A DNA stretch of 64,000 nt, taken from the NCBI RefSeq assembly GCF_030063245.1, contig NZ_JASISR010000023.1, positions 1 to 64,000 on the forward strand, written 5' to 3'. Under the pieces are notes generated by a model. The model worked only from the letters and a program-made list of their open reading frames with translations. It did no database searches and was not told where the DNA came from. A program made the translations under genes and the position numbers. Source of the stretch: Paenarthrobacter sp. PH39-S1. GTDB lineage: Bacteria > Actinomycetota > Actinomycetes > Actinomycetales > Micrococcaceae. How positions within the stretch are numbered: the stretch's first letter is position 1; every line of letters begins with the position of its first letter. Below are positions 42,955-51,891 of this stretch, piece after piece.

Positions 42955-45096
42955 ATGAGCCATGGAATCTACGTCAGCGCCACATCCCCGGGATCGGGAA
43001 AGTCTCTGATCACGCTGGGGCTGGCGGATATGCTGCACCGGCACGCGGACAGAATCGGGTTTTTCCGGCCAATTGTGCAGGTCGCCGACCCGGATCAGGA
43101 TCCGATGGTTTCGCTGATGCGCCGCAGTTTCAGGCTCGACGCGTCTCGGTGCCGCGGAGGGCTGACCGACACCCAGGCCCGGGGGCTGTTGGTGGCTGGA
43201 AAGCGCGAGGAGATCGACTCTGCCTGCGTTGCGATCTATTCCGAATTGGCCCGGCACTGCGATGTCATTATCGTCGAGGGCACGGATCTGATCGGACAGG
43301 ACGCCGCCGTCGAGTTTGACTTGAATGCCCGGCTTGCGAACAACCTAGGCTGCCTGGTTGTAGCCGTGGTGAGCGCCCGTGATCTGGCACCGGCGCAGGC
43401 TGCCGATGCCGTCGATGTGGCCCGGCGGGAGCTCGACGCCGCGGGGTGTTCGCTGCTGGCCATGATGGTCAACCGGGCGGACGGCAGTGCCCTTTCGGAC
43501 ATCATCTCCGCCGTCCGCCCGGGAAAATCACACCGCCCGGTCTATGCAATCCCGGAACTGGAGGAACTCTCCCGACCTACCGTCGCCGCCGTCGTGAGCA
43601 CGCTTGCGGCTATCCAGGTTGCCGGGACCGACAATCTGGAACGCGACGTCAACGGCATTAAGGTCGCTGCGATGAGCGTGGCTAATTTTCTGCATGTCCT
43701 GCTCGACGGCGACCTGGTGATCACCCCGGGTGACCGGGCGGACATCATCGTCGCCACGCTGGCATCCGCGCTCTCCCCCGGGCTGGCCGTTCCCTCGGCC
43801 CTTGTCCTCACCGGCGGGCTGGCACCGGACGAACACATCCGGCCGTTGCTGGCACAGGCTCCGTTTCCGGTTTTCACGGTTCCGGACGACACCTATCGGA
43901 CGGCTCAACGGGTCGGCAGGGTCCGCGGCGAGATCGCCACCGGGGAACGGCGGAAGGCGGCCGCTGCGCTGGGCGCGTGGGCTAAGGCGGTGGATGAGTC
44001 CGAACTGCTGGAGCGGCTCTCCTTGCCGCGTCCGGCGCGGATGACGCCGCTGCGGTTCCTGCACGACCTAATCGAGAGGGCCCGTTCCCAGCGGCGGCAT
44101 ATTGTGCTGCCCGAAGGCTCGGACGTGCGCGTGCTGCACGCGGCCGAGATCCTGCGCCGCCGCGATGTCTGCGACCTGACGCTGCTGGGGCCGGCGGCAC
44201 AGATCCGCGAACTCGCCGTATCCCGGGGAATCGATCTGACCGGCATAACGATCGTTGACCCCGCGCACAGCCCGCTGCGGGAACAGTTCGCCGTTGAATA
44301 CGCGCGGCTCAGGGCGCACAAAAACGTGGAGCTGGCTGCGGCGCGGGACACTATGCTGGATGGCTCATACTTTGGCACCATGATGGTGCAGCTTGGCAAG
44401 GCCGACGGCATGGTCTCCGGCGCTGCGCACACCACGGCCAACACGATCCGCCCAGCCTTGGAGTTCGTCAAGACCCGTGCGGGGGTGCGGATCGTCTCTT
44501 CTGTCTTCCTGATGCTGTTGCCGGACCGGGTGCTGGTCTACGGCGACTGCGCGGTGAACCCGGAGCCGAACGAGGAGCAGCTGGCGGACATCGCCATTGC
44601 CTCGGCCGGCACGGCGGCGCAGTTCGGCGTGCAGCCCCGGATCGCGATGCTCTCCTACTCAACCGGCGAATCCGGCGCCGGGGGCGCAGTCGAAAGCGTC
44701 CGCCGCGCCACGGAGCTCGTCCGCGGCCGTCGCCCGGACCTCCCGGTGGAGGGACCTATCCAGTACGACGCCGCCGTCAACGTTTCCATCGCGGCTTCAA
44801 AAATGCCGGGCTCGACGGTGGCCGGGCAGGCGACGGTGTTCATCTTCCCTGACCTGAACACGGGAAACAATACGTACAAGGCGGTGCAGCAATCCGCCGG
44901 CGCCGTCGCCGTCGGGCCCATTCTGCAGGGGCTGAACAAGCCCGTCAATGACCTGTCCCGCGGCTGCACCGTGGAAGACATCGTCAATACCGTCGCCATT
45001 ACCGTCGTTCAGGCACACACCGCCCAGGACACGGCGCACACCCGCGCTGAGCCGGCCCACACCGTTCAGGAACCCACCCAAAGACAGGCGGGCTGA
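42955..45096 (+). CDS. pta: Phosphate acetyltransferase
   Basis: Interconverts acetyl-CoA and acetyl phosphate. It is the long form, 713 residues from ATG 42955. Residues 1-220 form a BioD-like P-loop domain (SATSPGSGKSLITLGLADML), the centre is a DRTGG domain (TPGDRADIIVATLAS), and the C-terminal half is the catalytic PTA domain (HIVLPEGSDVRVLHAAEIL onward). The last 25 residues are a low-complexity tail with repeated Ala-His-Thr. ackA follows one base after the stop. Confidence 0.96.
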   Translation: MSHGIYVSATSPGSGKSLITLGLADMLHRHADRIGFFRPIVQVADPDQDPMVSLMRRSFRLDASRCRGGLTDTQARGLLVAGKREEIDSACVAIYSELARHCDVIIVEGTDLIGQDAAVEFDLNARLANNLGCLVVAVVSARDLAPAQAADAVDVARRELDAAGCSLLAMMVNRADGSALSDIISAVRPGKSHRPVYAIPELEELSRPTVAAVVSTLAAIQVAGTDNLERDVNGIKVAAMSVANFLHVLLDGDLVITPGDRADIIVATLASALSPGLAVPSALVLTGGLAPDEHIRPLLAQAPFPVFTVPDDTYRTAQRVGRVRGEIATGERRKAAAALGAWAKAVDESELLERLSLPRPARMTPLRFLHDLIERARSQRRHIVLPEGSDVRVLHAAEILRRRDVCDLTLLGPAAQIRELAVSRGIDLTGITIVDPAHSPLREQFAVEYARLRAHKNVELAAARDTMLDGSYFGTMMVQLGKADGMVSGAAHTTANTIRPALEFVKTRAGVRIVSSVFLMLLPDRVLVYGDCAVNPEPNEEQLADIAIASAGTAAQFGVQPRIAMLSYSTGESGAGGAVESVRRATELVRGRRPDLPVEGPIQYDAAVNVSIAASKMPGSTVAGQATVFIFPDLNTGNNTYKAVQQSAGAVAVGPILQGLNKPVNDLSRGCTVEDIVNTVAITVVQAHTAQDTAHTRAEPAHTVQEPTQRQAG

Positions 45097-45097
45097 C

Positions 45098-46336
45098 ATG
45101 CTCATCCTGGTCCTGAATTCCGGCTCATCCTCGATCAAATACCAGATCCGTGAGGTCCCCGACCCCGGTGCCCGGCCACGCGGGGGGATGGTGGACGGCG
45201 CGGGGGTCGATGCTGATCAGGCAGTCCCGGGCGGCATACCGTCCGTCGACGGCGGCGCCAGAATCGTGGCCGAGGGCCTGATCGACCGGATTGGCGACTC
45301 CACCCCGGGCCCCGATGCGGTCAAGGACCATGCCGAGGCATTGGACCGGATCGGCGCGGCGGTCTCCGAGGTGCTCGGCGGCAACAAGCTCGACGCCGTC
45401 GGGCACCGCGTGGTGCACGGCGGCGAACGCTTCAGCGGACCGGTGCTGATCAACAACGAGATCACCCGCTCCATTGAGCGATTGAATCCGCTCGCCCCGC
45501 TGCATAACCCCGCCAATGTGCTCGGAATCCGTGCCATTACCGGGATTTGGCCACAGCTGCCGCAGGTGGCCGTCTTTGACACTGCTTTCCACCGCACCCT
45601 GCCCGAGCATGCCTGGCGGTACGCCGTGCCGGATGAGCTGTACAGCCGCTACGGCATCCGACGCTACGGTTTTCACGGCACCTCACTGGGCTACGTGTCG
45701 GTCCGGGCGGCCAGGCTGCTTAACATTGCCCCGGAGGACTTCAACGCGGTCATCGCCCATCTCGGAAACGGCGCCTCGGTCACCGCGGTCCGGGGCGGCA
45801 CCAGCATCGATACGTCCATGGGCTTCACACCGCTGGCGGGGCTGGTGATGGGCACGCGGTCCGGGGACATCGATCCGTCGGTCCTGATCTTCCTGCTGCG
45901 CCAAGGCATGGACGCGGACGGGCTCGACGAACTACTGAACAGGAATTCCGGGCTGACGGGACTGGCGGGAAACAATGACATGCGTTCCGTGGTGGAGGCG
46001 GCCGACGGCGGCGCGGAGGCTGCGCGGACAGCGCTGGCTGTGGCGTCCTACCGGCTCGCCAAATACGTCGGCGGCTACCATGTGGCCGTCGGTGGGGCCC
46101 GTGCGATCGTCTTTACCGCCGGGATCGGGGAAAATTCCTGGCAGTTCCGGCAGCTGGTGGTGGACCGGCTGCAGGTGCTCGGCATCCGTCTGGACGCAGA
46201 TGCCAACCGTGCCCGCAGCAGTGAGCCACGGATCATCAGCACAGCCGATTCCGCGGTTGCGGTGCTTGTCGTCCCGACGGATGAGGAGCGGGCGATCGCG
46301 GAGGCGACTGCGGCCGTCGTCGCCGGCCTTCGCTAA
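45098..46336 (+). CDS. ackA: Acetate kinase
   Basis: Converts acetyl phosphate and ADP to acetate and ATP. It has 412 residues; the N-terminus LVLNSGSSSIKYQI is the first signature and DTAFHRTLPEHAW and YGFHGTSLGYVS the second. GIGENSWQFR is near the C-terminus. An insertion of about 25 Gly/Val/Asp-rich residues follows REVPDPG. The start ATG 45098 is one base after the pta stop; the two form an operon. Confidence 0.96.
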   Translation: MLILVLNSGSSSIKYQIREVPDPGARPRGGMVDGAGVDADQAVPGGIPSVDGGARIVAEGLIDRIGDSTPGPDAVKDHAEALDRIGAAVSEVLGGNKLDAVGHRVVHGGERFSGPVLINNEITRSIERLNPLAPLHNPANVLGIRAITGIWPQLPQVAVFDTAFHRTLPEHAWRYAVPDELYSRYGIRRYGFHGTSLGYVSVRAARLLNIAPEDFNAVIAHLGNGASVTAVRGGTSIDTSMGFTPLAGLVMGTRSGDIDPSVLIFLLRQGMDADGLDELLNRNSGLTGLAGNNDMRSVVEAADGGAEAARTALAVASYRLAKYVGGYHVAVGGARAIVFTAGIGENSWQFRQLVVDRLQVLGIRLDADANRARSSEPRIISTADSAVAVLVVPTDEERAIAEATAAVVAGLR

Positions 46337-46518
46337 AGCCGGACCAATAGGTCCGCTGCGGACGTAATGATCAGGTTCAGGCCGGCCAATCTCGCGTCGA
46401 GCCGCTCCAGCCGCTCGAAAGTTTGTACTGCGTGAACTGTCAGCCGTCCTGTTCGAACGCATGCATGTTCTCCCTCGGGCCGAACGTCCCGATCCGGGTA
46501 CCGTCCGGCTCCCGGCGG

Positions 46519-46728
46519 CTATCCGCTCTTGCGGCGGAACTCACGCTTCTGCGAGGCGGATCCATGCTCGTGGCTTATCCTGGCACCGGTGGAGGCCTCG
46601 ACTGTGGCATGGTGCTGGCTGTTTTTGCGGTCCAGCGCCTCGCGGAACTTCTTCTTCATGTCATCGCTGGCACCGGCCTTCGCGTCAGCGGCAGGCTCGT
46701 CCTCGTTGTGCTCGCCAGATGTTGTCAT
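46519..46728 (-). CDS. DUF5302 family protein
   Basis: A small charged protein of 69 residues with SDDMKKKFREALDRKNSQ in the middle and the family's typical end QKREFRRKSG. The function is unknown. CAGGAGG 7 bases before ATG 46728 is a strong ribosome site. The 182 bases between ackA and this gene show nothing I can support. Confidence 0.82.
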   Translation of the reverse strand: MTTSGEHNEDEPAADAKAGASDDMKKKFREALDRKNSQHHATVEASTGARISHEHGSASQKREFRRKSG

Positions 46729-46868
46729 CTAATCCTCCTGGGTGTCTGCGGTGAAGCTCCAGTCTGGCACAGTTCTCCGCCGCCCGGGGCGGAATGTGCG
46801 CAGGACCGGATACGGGCCGGCCCGCCTATAGAAAGGGGATCAAAACGGTCAATCTGGAACCGGCATGG

Positions 46869-47306
46869 CTAGGGCCCGACGACGACGGCCAGCAGGGCGC
46901 ACACGATCGCCAGATCCGCCGGAATCCATGCCAGCTCCAACAGCCCGGCATTCTGATCCAAGGGCACCCACCGCAGTTCGTCATGATCCTCCAACGGTTT
47001 CGGCGTGCCCGAACTCAGCTCGGCGAGCCAGACTCGCATCGCCGCCTGTTCACTCAGCGGCCAGCCGGTCGCCGTCGGGCCCGTGAGCTCCGGACCCAGC
47101 CGCACCGCAACACCGAGCTCTTCACGAAGCTCGCGGTGCAGGGCATCCTCGTGCCCCTCCCCCGGCTCCACCTTGCCGCCGGGGAATTCCCACATTCCGG
47201 CGTAGGCCGGCGGGGCCGTGCGCCGGGCCGCCAGCAGCAGCCGCGGGTTCCGCAGCGAATCCACGATCGCGCCGCCGACGATCTGCCTCAGTAAAGTCAC
47301 GGCCAC
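46869..47306 (-). CDS. MutT-like NUDIX (deoxy)nucleoside triphosphate pyrophosphohydrolase
   Basis: A 145-residue Nudix enzyme. The box GGKVEPGE followed by RELREELG (Gly44, Glu50, Arg58, Glu59, Glu62, Glu63) is complete, and FPGGK after MWE is as in MutT proteins. It most likely cleans oxidised or surplus nucleotides. The start is GTG 47306; it is divergent from the MFS gene with 88 bases between. Confidence 0.88.
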   Translation of the reverse strand: MAVTLLRQIVGGAIVDSLRNPRLLLAARRTAPPAYAGMWEFPGGKVEPGEGHEDALHRELREELGVAVRLGPELTGPTATGWPLSEQAAMRVWLAELSSGTPKPLEDHDELRWVPLDQNAGLLELAWIPADLAIVCALLAVVVGP

Positions 47307-47394
47307 CAGTTTAGGGCCAATTAGGATGGAAGCGCACAGCGCGGTCCTCGATCCCAGTAGACCAGCGCTCCCACCCCGAACTATCGAGAGACGA

Positions 47395-48636
47395 ATGACG
47401 ACGACCTCGACTCAACTGTCCCCCCGCCAGATCACGCTGGCCATCTTTTCCCTCGCCGTCGGCGGATTCGGCATCGGTACCACCGAGTTCGCGATGATGG
47501 GGCTGCTGCCCAATATTGCCGACGGTGTACGCGTCGGCATTCCCGAGGCTGGTCATCTGATCTCCAGCTACGCGCTCGGCGTGGTGGTCGGCGCGCCGCT
47601 GCTGGCCGCCGTCGGCGCCCGTCTGCAGCGCCGGAAGCTGGTGCTGGGGCTGATGGTGCTTTTCACCCTGGGCAACCTTTCGTCTTTCTTTGCCCCGGAC
47701 TACGGGACCCTGCTGGTCAGCCGCTTCGTTGCCGGGCTGCCGCACGGCGCGTATTTTGGGGTGGCAGCGGTGATCGCCGCCTCATTGGTGGCACCGACAA
47801 AACGCGGACACGCGATCTCAATGGTCCTGCTCGGGCTCTCGGTTGCCAACGTCGTGGGGGTTCCGCTGGCCACGCTCATCGGGCAACAGTTCGGCTGGCG
47901 GCTGATGTTCGTGCTGGTGGCCCTGATCGGCCTTACTACGTTGGCCTGCGTCCTCCGCTTTGTACCGGCGCAGAAGACCGTGAAGGGTGCGAGTATCCGC
48001 ACCGAGCTGGGCGCGCTTAAACGGCTTCAGGTCTGGCTGGCGCTGCTGATCGGCATCGTTGGCTTTGGCGGCTTCTTCGCCGTGTATTCCTACATCGCGC
48101 CGACCATGACCGAGGTCGCTGGTTTCCCGGCTGATTTCCTGCCCGTTGTGGTGGCCCTGTACGGCCTCGGAATGGTGACGGGCAACATCATCGGCGGGAG
48201 GATTGCGGACAGGTCGGTGATGGGCAGCATTTATGCCGTCATGGTGTTCATCGCCCTGATGCTGCTGGTCTTCAGCCTGACCGTCCACATTCCGTGGGCC
48301 GCGCTGGTGATGATCTACGTCGTCGGCGCGGCAGGCTCCATGCTGGTGCCCGCACTGCAGACCCGGTTGCTGGATGTCTCACCCGATGCACCGTCGCTGG
48401 CGTCCTCGCTGAACCATGCAGCGCTGAACGTGGCAAATGCGCTGGGCGCGTTCCTCGGCGGTGTGGTCATCACCTGGGGCTGGGGTTATACCGCCCCGGC
48501 GCTGGTGGGAGCGTACCTGGCGGCTGTCGGCGTCGGCATCGCCCTGGTCAGCGGGCTGGTGGACCGCCGGCGGCAGCAGGCATGGCGAGCACCTCAGCTA
48601 CCGGAAACGACCGGGGCTGCCTTGGCTGCCGAATAG
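47395..48636 (+). CDS. MFS transporter (AraJ-like, DHA1)
   Basis: A 413-residue, 12-helix exporter of the major facilitator superfamily. The first helix FSLAVGGFGIGTTEFAMMGL and the LLPNIADGV segment are typical of sugar/arabinose efflux proteins, as is GAYFGVAAVIAASLV. The substrate is not predictable. The start is ATG 47395. The last 43 bases overlap the convergent CDF gene. Confidence 0.88.
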   Translation: MTTTSTQLSPRQITLAIFSLAVGGFGIGTTEFAMMGLLPNIADGVRVGIPEAGHLISSYALGVVVGAPLLAAVGARLQRRKLVLGLMVLFTLGNLSSFFAPDYGTLLVSRFVAGLPHGAYFGVAAVIAASLVAPTKRGHAISMVLLGLSVANVVGVPLATLIGQQFGWRLMFVLVALIGLTTLACVLRFVPAQKTVKGASIRTELGALKRLQVWLALLIGIVGFGGFFAVYSYIAPTMTEVAGFPADFLPVVVALYGLGMVTGNIIGGRIADRSVMGSIYAVMVFIALMLLVFSLTVHIPWAALVMIYVVGAAGSMLVPALQTRLLDVSPDAPSLASSLNHAALNVANALGAFLGGVVITWGWGYTAPALVGAYLAAVGVGIALVSGLVDRRRQQAWRAPQLPETTGAALAAE

Positions 48637-49538
48637 ATATCCGGCTCCAGATAGATAATTTTGGCGATTGGGACGGCCGCACGGATTCGCTGTTCCGCCG
48701 CGTCGATGGCGGCCGCGATTCCCGCAGCCGAATCGGCAGCCGAAACGGCGATCTTTGCGCCCACCAGCAGTTCCTCCGGACCAAGGTGCATGGTCTTCAG
48801 ATGAATAATGCGGCTCACCCCGGGGCCCACCAGGGCGGCCTCGATCGCCCGCACATCCGCCACGGTGGCCGATTCGCCCAGCAGCAGCGACTTGGTCTCG
48901 ATGGCCAGCACGACGGCGACGGCCACCAAAAGGAGGCCGATCAGCGCCGTTCCTGCCGCATCCCACCGCCCGTCACCGGTCACCAGCGTCATGGATACGC
49001 CAAAAAGGGCAAAAACGAGACCAACCAGTGCCGCCGAGTCTTCCAGCAAGACGACAGGCAGTTCGGGGGCCTTTGCCGTGCGGATAAACTGCACCCAGCT
49101 TTTCCCGCCCCGCGTACCGTTGGATTCCTTTACGGCGGTGCGGAACGAAAACCCCTCCAGGATAATAGAACCAACCAGTACCACCAGCGGGACCCAGGCC
49201 CAATTAGCATCGATTCCGTGCGGATCGTGAAATTTCTCATAGGCCTCAAAGAGGGCAAACAGACCGCCCACACTGAAAAGCACAATGGAGACTATAAACG
49301 CGTAAATATACCGCTCCCGGCCGTACCCGAAGGGGTGTTCCGGACTGGCCTGCCGCTGGGCCCTCTTACCTCCCAGCAACAGCAACAGTTGATTTCCGGA
49401 GTCGGCCAGTGAGTGAATCGATTCGGCCAACATTGACGACGACGCCGTCAGCAGAAAGGCGACGAACTTAAGTATCGCGATCGATATATTCGCTGCGAAC
49501 GCGGCAACGATTGCCTGGCTTCCTCCACTGCTGGACAC
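48594..49538 (-). CDS. Cation diffusion facilitator family transporter
   Basis: A 314-residue metal-proton antiporter. Membrane helices start at LKFVAFLLTASSSMLAESIHS. The metal-site pattern is ESIHSLADSGNQ in helix 2 and LLEDSAALVGLVFA in helix 5, in the HxxxD/xxxxD style. The C-terminal cytoplasmic domain follows. The typical cargo is zinc, iron or manganese; which one is not clear. The 3' end overlaps the MFS gene by 43 bases. Confidence 0.9.
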   Translation of the reverse strand: MSSSGGSQAIVAAFAANISIAILKFVAFLLTASSSMLAESIHSLADSGNQLLLLLGGKRAQRQASPEHPFGYGRERYIYAFIVSIVLFSVGGLFALFEAYEKFHDPHGIDANWAWVPLVVLVGSIILEGFSFRTAVKESNGTRGGKSWVQFIRTAKAPELPVVLLEDSAALVGLVFALFGVSMTLVTGDGRWDAAGTALIGLLLVAVAVVLAIETKSLLLGESATVADVRAIEAALVGPGVSRIIHLKTMHLGPEELLVGAKIAVSAADSAAGIAAAIDAAEQRIRAAVPIAKIIYLEPDIYSAAKAAPVVSGS

Positions 49539-49736
49539 AATGCCACTCCTTTGAATTGCTACCCAATAAACGCGCGCCCGCGGGGACTAATCCCACCAAG
49601 ACTAATATTCCCGGGAAAACACTACCGGTCGCATGGGGAAACGCCCAACACGCCCAAAGGAAAGTGATCAGTCTGCTTTGTGTCCAGCCCCCCGGGTGCT
49701 AGTCTCTCAGATGTAAGTTCATCAGAAGGAGGAGTC

Positions 49737-50009
49737 ATGGGTTTCATTAGTTGGATTATCCTGGGTCTCATCGTTGGTGCCATTGTCAAGGCTGTCATGC
49801 CGGGGCGTGTCGGCGGCGGCTGGGGCACGAGTCTGATTCTGGGCGTCGTCGGAGCCATCGTCGGCGGCTGGATCTCCAGTCTGGTCTTTGGCGGTGACTC
49901 CATGAACGGTTTGTTCCATATCGGTACATGGATCTTCGCCATTATCGGCGGTCTTGTCGTCGCTGGCGTTTACGGTGCCATCACTGGCCGGAACAAAAGC
50001 AACGCCTGA
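49737..50009 (+). CDS. GlsB/YeaQ/YmgE family stress-response membrane protein
   Basis: A 90-residue protein with three Gly-rich membrane helices (MGFISWIILGLIVGAIVKAV, SLILGVVGAIVGGWISSLV, IGTWIFAIIGGLVVAGVYG). This family is linked to general and envelope stress but has no assigned reaction. AGAAGGAGG lies 7-15 bases before ATG 49737. The 198 bases upstream (49539-49736) hold only its presumed promoter. Confidence 0.92.
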   Translation: MGFISWIILGLIVGAIVKAVMPGRVGGGWGTSLILGVVGAIVGGWISSLVFGGDSMNGLFHIGTWIFAIIGGLVVAGVYGAITGRNKSNA

Positions 50010-50041
50010 ATTTACAGCTGGCAATTCAGCCAGTGACAACG

Positions 50042-50073
50042 GGAAGGGCCGGCGCCCTGGTGCCGGCCCTTCC
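50042..50073. terminator. Perfect 12-bp hairpin between convergent glsB and trmH
   Basis: GGAAGGGCCGGC and GCCGGCCCTTCC pair perfectly around an 8-base loop, 33 bases after the glsB-like stop. It lies downstream of trmH on the other strand as well, so it can terminate both. The following 32 bases are a 16-bp direct repeat, CCCTTCCTGTTGCCTG twice (50067-50098). Confidence 0.8.
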
Positions 50074-50133
50074 TGTTGCCTGCCCTTCCTGTTGCCTGCC
50101 GGTGTATGCCAAGCGCGCCGTGATCGTTGCGGC

Positions 50134-51051
50134 CTACTGTTCCCCGCCCCGACGCTGGGCCCGTGCGCTGGCGTACAGGCACACGGTCGCAGCGGTCGCG
50201 AGGTTCAGGCTCTCGGCTGACCCATAGACCGGCACGGCCACGCGATGATCGGCCTGCATCAGCTCGTCGTCGGAAAGTCCCTGCGCTTCGTTGCCGAACA
50301 GCCACACGGTGGGCGTCTCAAGCTCACACTCCGACTCCGGGACCTCCTGATCGAAGCCACGTGCGGCACTTTCATCCTGAAGATCATCGAGGTTCAAGTG
50401 ACCGTAGCCGTCAGCGGCCAGAACCATCATCCCGGCCGCCTTGCATTTTCCCACCACGTCGCCGACGCCGGCGCCGGTGACCACCGGCAGATGAAACAAC
50501 GATCCCACGGTGGAGCGGACCGCCTTGGGGTTGTAGATGTCTACGCTCGAGGCCGTGAAAACGACGGCGTCGGCGCCAGCGGCGTCCGCCGCACGCAGCA
50601 GAGTTCCAGCGTTGCCGGGGTCACGCACCTGGCACAGCACCGCAATCAGACGCGGTTTCCCCGCAATCACCTGCTCCAGGGGCACATCCACAAAGTTGCA
50701 GACGGCCAGAATCCCCTGTGGCGTCACCGTCTCGGTCATGGCTTCCAGCACCAGTTCGCTGGCCACGCGCACATGCAACCGGCAGGCCGGGTCCTCGGCG
50801 AGTTCCAGCAAATCTGCGTTCTTCTTGAGGCATTCGAGGCTGGCATACACGTCGGTTACCAGTTCGCTTCCACCCGCTGCCAGCGCGTCCCGGTGCGCCC
50901 TGAGCGCTTCACGGACGGCCTGAGGCCCTTCGGCAAGGAACTGTCCGCGCTTAAAACGAACCGGGCGTCCAGCCAGCTTGGCAACGTCCCGTACCCGATC
51001 TGCTCGGGGATTGGTCATTGCATCTGCTGGTGGACGCCCGGATTCAGTCAT
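50134..51051 (-). CDS. TrmH/SpoU-family RNA 2'-O-methyltransferase
   Basis: A 305-residue SPOUT methyltransferase, probably acting on 23S rRNA or tRNA with S-adenosylmethionine. The N-terminal substrate-binding part (FKRGQFLAEGPQAVREAL) precedes the knot domain: motif 1 DPGNAGTLLRAADAAG, motif 2 WLFGNEAQGLS and motif 3 VPVYGSAESLNLATAA. It follows rplT on the same strand, as in mycobacteria (tsnR position). The exact nucleotide modified is unknown. Confidence 0.9.
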   Translation of the reverse strand: MTESGRPPADAMTNPRADRVRDVAKLAGRPVRFKRGQFLAEGPQAVREALRAHRDALAAGGSELVTDVYASLECLKKNADLLELAEDPACRLHVRVASELVLEAMTETVTPQGILAVCNFVDVPLEQVIAGKPRLIAVLCQVRDPGNAGTLLRAADAAGADAVVFTASSVDIYNPKAVRSTVGSLFHLPVVTGAGVGDVVGKCKAAGMMVLAADGYGHLNLDDLQDESAARGFDQEVPESECELETPTVWLFGNEAQGLSDDELMQADHRVAVPVYGSAESLNLATAATVCLYASARAQRRGGEQ

Positions 51052-51107
51052 TCTAGGACTGTAGCAGTCTTCCTTGAGGCCTAAAAAGTCCTGACGTTCT
51101 CTTGCTG

Positions 51108-51491
51108 CTACCGGGCAGCCGGTGCTGAGGTGTCGGCCGGGAGCGCCGCCTTGGCCAGCTGGACCAGGCCCGCGAACGCCGCGGCGTCGTTGACGGCCAG
51201 GTCGGCCAGCATGCGGCGGTCAACCTCGATCTCGGCGGCCTTCAGGCCTTGGATCAGGCGGTTGTAGGTGAGGCCGTTGGCGCGGGATGCAGCGTTGATG
51301 CGCTGGATCCAGAGCCGACGGAAGTCACCCTTGCGCTTGCGGCGGTCACCGTAGCTGTACACAAATGAGTGCAGCAGCTGCTCTTTGGCCTTGCGGTACA
51401 GGCGTGAACGCTGTCCGCGGTAACCTTTGGCGCGCTCAAGAATAACCCGACGCTTCTTATGGGCGTTGACCGCCCGCTTCACACGTGCCAC
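51108..51491 (-). CDS. rplT: Large ribosomal subunit protein bL20
   Basis: A 127-residue 23S rRNA-binding assembly protein. The N-terminus [20 protein letters not shown] and the helical [21 protein letters not shown] are characteristic. A short Ala-rich tail ([12 protein letters not shown]) is added. Third in the infC-rpmI-rplT operon. Confidence 0.98.
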   Translation of the reverse strand: MARVKRAVNAHKKRRVILERAKGYRGQRSRLYRKAKEQLLHSFVYSYGDRRKRKGDFRRLWIQRINAASRANGLTYNRLIQGLKAAEIEVDRRMLADLAVNDAAAFAGLVQLAKAALPADTSAPAAR

Positions 51492-51592
51492 GTGCGTACT
51501 CCTTAAAGTTCTTCATCCCAAGCCAAACGTGCCTGAGAAGGCTTATTGCGATACCGCCGTCCCGTGTGGACAGGCAGCCGATTGACTATGGG

Positions 51593-51787
51593 TCAGATAC
51601 CCAGCATCTTGCGGATGTTGCGGGCATCTGCCGGGGCAACAATCCGGTCGCCGGCCAGGCGGCGCTTGAGCGATGACGGCTTGTGCTCCAGGTAGTGACG
51701 GCGGTTGGCCTGCTGGCGCTTGAGCTTACCGCTTCCGGTGAGCTTGAAACGCTTTTTGGCCCCGCTATGGGTCTTCATTTTCGGCAT
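51593..51787 (-). CDS. rpmI: Large ribosomal subunit protein bL35
   Basis: A 64-residue basic ribosomal protein, [20 protein letters not shown] at the N-terminus and [14 protein letters not shown] in the centre. It lies between infC and rplT as in most bacteria. Confidence 0.98.
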   Translation of the reverse strand: MPKMKTHSGAKKRFKLTGSGKLKRQQANRRHYLEHKPSSLKRRLAGDRIVAPADARNIRKMLGI

Positions 51788-51891
51788 GGAAACCGATCTC
51801 CTTACGTATCCACCGGCGCTGCCTGTGGTTCTCTTTGCAGCAACCGGTCAGGTCACTGGGGGGTAATTCACGGCCGGACGGGGCAGCTGCC

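Noticed and set aside
46337-46518. Possible gene remnant between ackA and the DUF5302 gene
   Set aside because: On the minus strand a short stretch reads FGPRENMHAFEQDG, but stops follow and I recognise no family, so there is not enough to call a pseudogene.
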